From: Blautia sp. An249
GTDB lineage: Bacteria > Bacillota > Clostridia > Lachnospirales > Lachnospiraceae
Direction of reading: 5' to 3'
DNA: 64,000 bases
Assembly (NCBI RefSeq): GCF_002159835.1
Contig: NZ_NFJL01000004.1
Span: forward strand, 144,313-208,312
Position 1 is the first letter of the stretch. Every line of letters begins with the position of its first letter. The notes beneath the pieces are model-generated. The model was not told where the DNA came from. It saw nothing but the letters and a program-made list of their open reading frames with translations, and did not search any database. A program made the position numbers and the translations under genes. Below, piece after piece: positions 62,129 through 64,000 of this stretch.

Positions 62129-63655
62129 TTATCCCAGAATAATCACATTCCATGAAAGTTTTGGCAGCACGGCGGATTCACCGTTCTGCACCTCTGCCTC
62201 CCGCATGGTTACCGTATCCGGCATTTCATATGTATTGCGGGCTTCTAAATCTTTCCCGTCAAGAACCAGATGTCTGAGCACTTTCTTTTCTCCATAACCC
62301 TGCAGTTCTATATGAAAATCCACCTCTTCTTCCTGATCGCAGTTTAAAACAAAGATTCTCACCTGATCCGCCTCCCGCTCATAGACCACCGCCGGCTCTA
62401 CAATGGGCAGTTCTCCAAAGCCGCAGTGGTAAGAAGGCGCATCTACCGCAGCTTTCATAGCGGTTCCCCGGCCATACCGGGACAGCATATGGAAGGGATG
62501 GTAGATGGCCTGTTTATAAATTCCGCCGTTCTTTATTGTTGTAATAGGGGCAATCACATTGATAAGCTGAGCCAGGCAGGCAATTTCCACAGTATCTGCA
62601 TTGTTTAATAAAGTTATCCCCAGCCCTCCCACAACAATCGCGTCAAGAAGACTGTATTTCTCCTGAAGAATCGGAGGAGCCACCTCCCACTTGCCTGCAG
62701 ATGTCATTTCAAAGGTGGTAAGCCCCTGAAGATCATCCAGAGAGTCCAGCTTAATATCCTGGAAATTCCATACATTCCATTCATCCAGACAGATTTTTAA
62801 GTCTTTTTCAAAATGTCTCTGGGCTTTCACATAATCGATCACACGGGCGCTGTTTTTAATATGATTGTCCAGCTGTTTATAGGCCGCTACAAAATCGGTA
62901 GTTCCCTGACCCGAATTCATGGTGTAATTATGGGTGGAGAGATAATCCACCGTCTCATACAACTCATTCAGCATCGTTCTGTCCCATTCCAGATAGGTGG
63001 GAAGCATTTCATAGCTGCTGCCGCAGGCTACCAGTTTAATGTTAGGATCTACCCATTTCATAATCTTTGCTGCTTCCAGAGCCTTTTTCGTATAATCCTC
63101 TGCTGATAAATGGCCTGCCTGCCAGCTTCCTTCCATCTCATTTCCCAGACACCAGTACTTCACTCCATAAGGTTCGGGACTTCCGTTTGCCGCCCGCAGA
63201 TCACTCCAGTAAGTTCCTCCCGGATGATTGCAGTATTCCACTAAATCACCGGCATCTTTAATACTCCCAGTCCCCAGATTTACGGCAATCATAGGCTCTG
63301 TTCCCACTTTTTTTGCCCAACGACAGAACTCGTCAATACCAAATTCATTGGTTTCAATGCTTGACCAGGCATAATCCATTCTTCTGGGGCGTTTCTCCCT
63401 GGGGCCGATACCGTCGTGCCAGTCATAACAGGATACAAAGTTTCCGCCCGGGTAACGAATCACCGGAACCTGCAGTTCTTTCACAAGTCCCATCACATCC
63501 TTCCGGTAACCCTCTTCGTCTGCATCCGGATGTCCGGGTTCATAAATCCCTGTGTAAATACTTCTTCCCAGATGTTCTGTAAAAGAAGAAAAGATTTTCT
63601 CATTAATTTCCCCGATTTCGTAATGTCTGTCGCTGAAACAGGTTGCCTTTTTCAT
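62129..63655 (-). CDS. GH51 alpha-L-arabinofuranosidase
   Basis: Releases L-arabinofuranose from arabino-oligosaccharides. The 508-residue enzyme starts at 63655 after AAAGGAGG; a longer frame to the window edge is only leader. Landmarks: FSSFTEHLGRSIYTGIYEP, VPVIRYPGGNFVSCYDWHDGIGP, acid/base Glu173 in WCLGNEMEGSWQ and nucleophile Glu292 in CLDEWNVW. The C-terminal beta domain is complete. No signal peptide, so it acts in the cytoplasm on imported oligosaccharides. First gene of the operon with an ABC importer and two-component system. Confidence 0.94.
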   Translation of the reverse strand: MKKATCFSDRHYEIGEINEKIFSSFTEHLGRSIYTGIYEPGHPDADEEGYRKDVMGLVKELQVPVIRYPGGNFVSCYDWHDGIGPREKRPRRMDYAWSSIETNEFGIDEFCRWAKKVGTEPMIAVNLGTGSIKDAGDLVEYCNHPGGTYWSDLRAANGSPEPYGVKYWCLGNEMEGSWQAGHLSAEDYTKKALEAAKIMKWVDPNIKLVACGSSYEMLPTYLEWDRTMLNELYETVDYLSTHNYTMNSGQGTTDFVAAYKQLDNHIKNSARVIDYVKAQRHFEKDLKICLDEWNVWNFQDIKLDSLDDLQGLTTFEMTSAGKWEVAPPILQEKYSLLDAIVVGGLGITLLNNADTVEIACLAQLINVIAPITTIKNGGIYKQAIYHPFHMLSRYGRGTAMKAAVDAPSYHCGFGELPIVEPAVVYEREADQVRIFVLNCDQEEEVDFHIELQGYGEKKVLRHLVLDGKDLEARNTYEMPDTVTMREAEVQNGESAVLPKLSWNVIILG

Positions 63656-63737
63656 ACTTCTGCCTCCTTTTTTTGTTCTGTTCTGGAGATTATTGTAGAT
63701 TTTTTCAGCCGGAGATTCTATATTCTGAATTTTGAAA

Positions 63738-63783
63738 ATGTGTAAATTTTTCAGGTAGAAAATCCATATGTGTAAATTTTTCA
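63738..63783 (-). promoter_or_regulatory. Direct repeats upstream of the GH51 operon
   Basis: The 16-mer ATGTGTAAATTTTTCA occurs at 63738-63753 and 63768-63783, 30 bp apart. On the minus strand the nearer copy supplies TTTACA as a possible -35, 18 bp before TATAGA. Direct repeats next to the -35 are the usual site of AraC-type activators such as the YesN-like regulator in this operon. From 63784 to 63925 only short palindromes (for example GACTGCC-GCA-GGCAGTC at 63897-63913) and no gene are seen. Confidence 0.55.
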
Positions 63784-63925
63784 CCGTATTGCGCTGTGTA
63801 ATGGGAGTTCCTATTAAAGAATAAAGAGGACAAGTCCTCTTCAACTCCTTTTTTCCCTCACTCATGAGGGACTTGTAGTCTTTTGCGCCAGATGCAGACT
63901 GCCGCAGGCAGTCAAGTTCTATATA

Positions 63926-64000
63926 ATCGAGTAGGAGGGAGTGATTAGCTCCCGTCCTCTCACACCACCGTGCGTACCGTTCGGTACACGGCGGTTTCAA
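63926..64000 (-). mobile_element. 3' end of a group II intron (continues beyond window)
   Basis: Read on the minus strand, 64000 down to 63926 gives a domain V-like hairpin (ACCGCCGTG ... CACGGTGGT with a GAAC tetraloop region), then a domain VI-like stem (GGGAG ... CTCCC) and an end in CTACTCGAT, as at the 3' splice site of bacterial group II introns. The intron body and reverse transcriptase would lie to the right of the window. It sits beside the hairpin at 63897-63913. Assignment is by pattern memory. Confidence 0.6.

Noticed and set aside
62129..64000. 623-residue reading of the GH51 gene reaching the window edge
   Set aside because: Homology to GH51 begins at the ATG at 63655 with a strong ribosome site; upstream codons run through the promoter repeats and the intron end.
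1..64000. CRISPR arrays, tRNA or rRNA genes
   Set aside because: No regularly spaced repeats with unique spacers and no tRNA or rRNA signatures were noticed; the short direct repeats present are promoter operators.

Overview
The window looks like the chromosome of a low-to-mid GC anaerobic Firmicute of the gut Lachnospiraceae type (Blautia-like; genus inferred from gene style, not tested). Supporting signs are strong AGGAGG ribosome sites, clostridial promoters (TTGACA-17-TATAAT), lipoprotein solute-binding proteins, ROK and DeoR regulators, HrcA/CIRCE heat-shock control and many carbohydrate operons. Most genes lie on the minus strand.

Layout. 1-2081: start of a pst phosphate-uptake operon (pstS, partial pstC) behind a Pho-box-like repeat. 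2107-5030: thiamine salvage operon thiM-thiE-HAD phosphatase-thiD. 5155-7313: ldh and malic enzyme. 7554-10350: an accessory island with a DpnM/DpnA-like methylase pair lacking a nuclease, two head-to-head 30-31 aa holin-like toxin genes each with a predicted antisense RNA, and a 251-bp relic of an insertion sequence between them. 10432-12691: queT behind a structured leader, an RluA pseudouridine synthase and a YgjP-like metallopeptidase. 12670-18308: an oxidoreductase, a MarR-MATE efflux operon, two small hypothetical genes, and an Lsa-type ABC-F gene behind a leader-peptide attenuator. 18318-21467: an EndoQ-like PHP nuclease fused to a UvrD helicase with a C-terminal clamp-binding peptide.

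The right two thirds are mostly carbohydrate operons, each with its own regulator. 21534-29408: ROK regulator, ABC importer, PfkB kinase, SIS isomerase/deglycase and, unusually, an MttB-family methyltransferase. 29619-33413: fruK-fruA-fruR. 33461-34711: a Cmk-like kinase and a decayed MATE gene. 34843-44513: a pentitol-type operon (FGGY kinase, split transketolase, polyol dehydrogenase, RbsABC-type importer, phosphatase) with a divergent DeoR repressor. 44587-52521: an unusual operon with a duplicated glycerol-1-phosphate-dehydrogenase-like enzyme, GPH symporter, NagB, class III aminotransferase, ROK regulator and ROK kinase. 52779-53864: two Hsp20 genes under CIRCE. 53931-63655: GH51 arabinofuranosidase, RbsABC-type importer and a YesN/YesM-type two-component system. 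The window ends in the 3' end of a minus-strand group II intron.

Best candidates for something new: the MttB-containing sugar operon, the aminotransferase/duplicated-dehydrogenase operon, the clamp-tagged EndoQ-UvrD fusion, and the paired inverted toxin/antisense modules.
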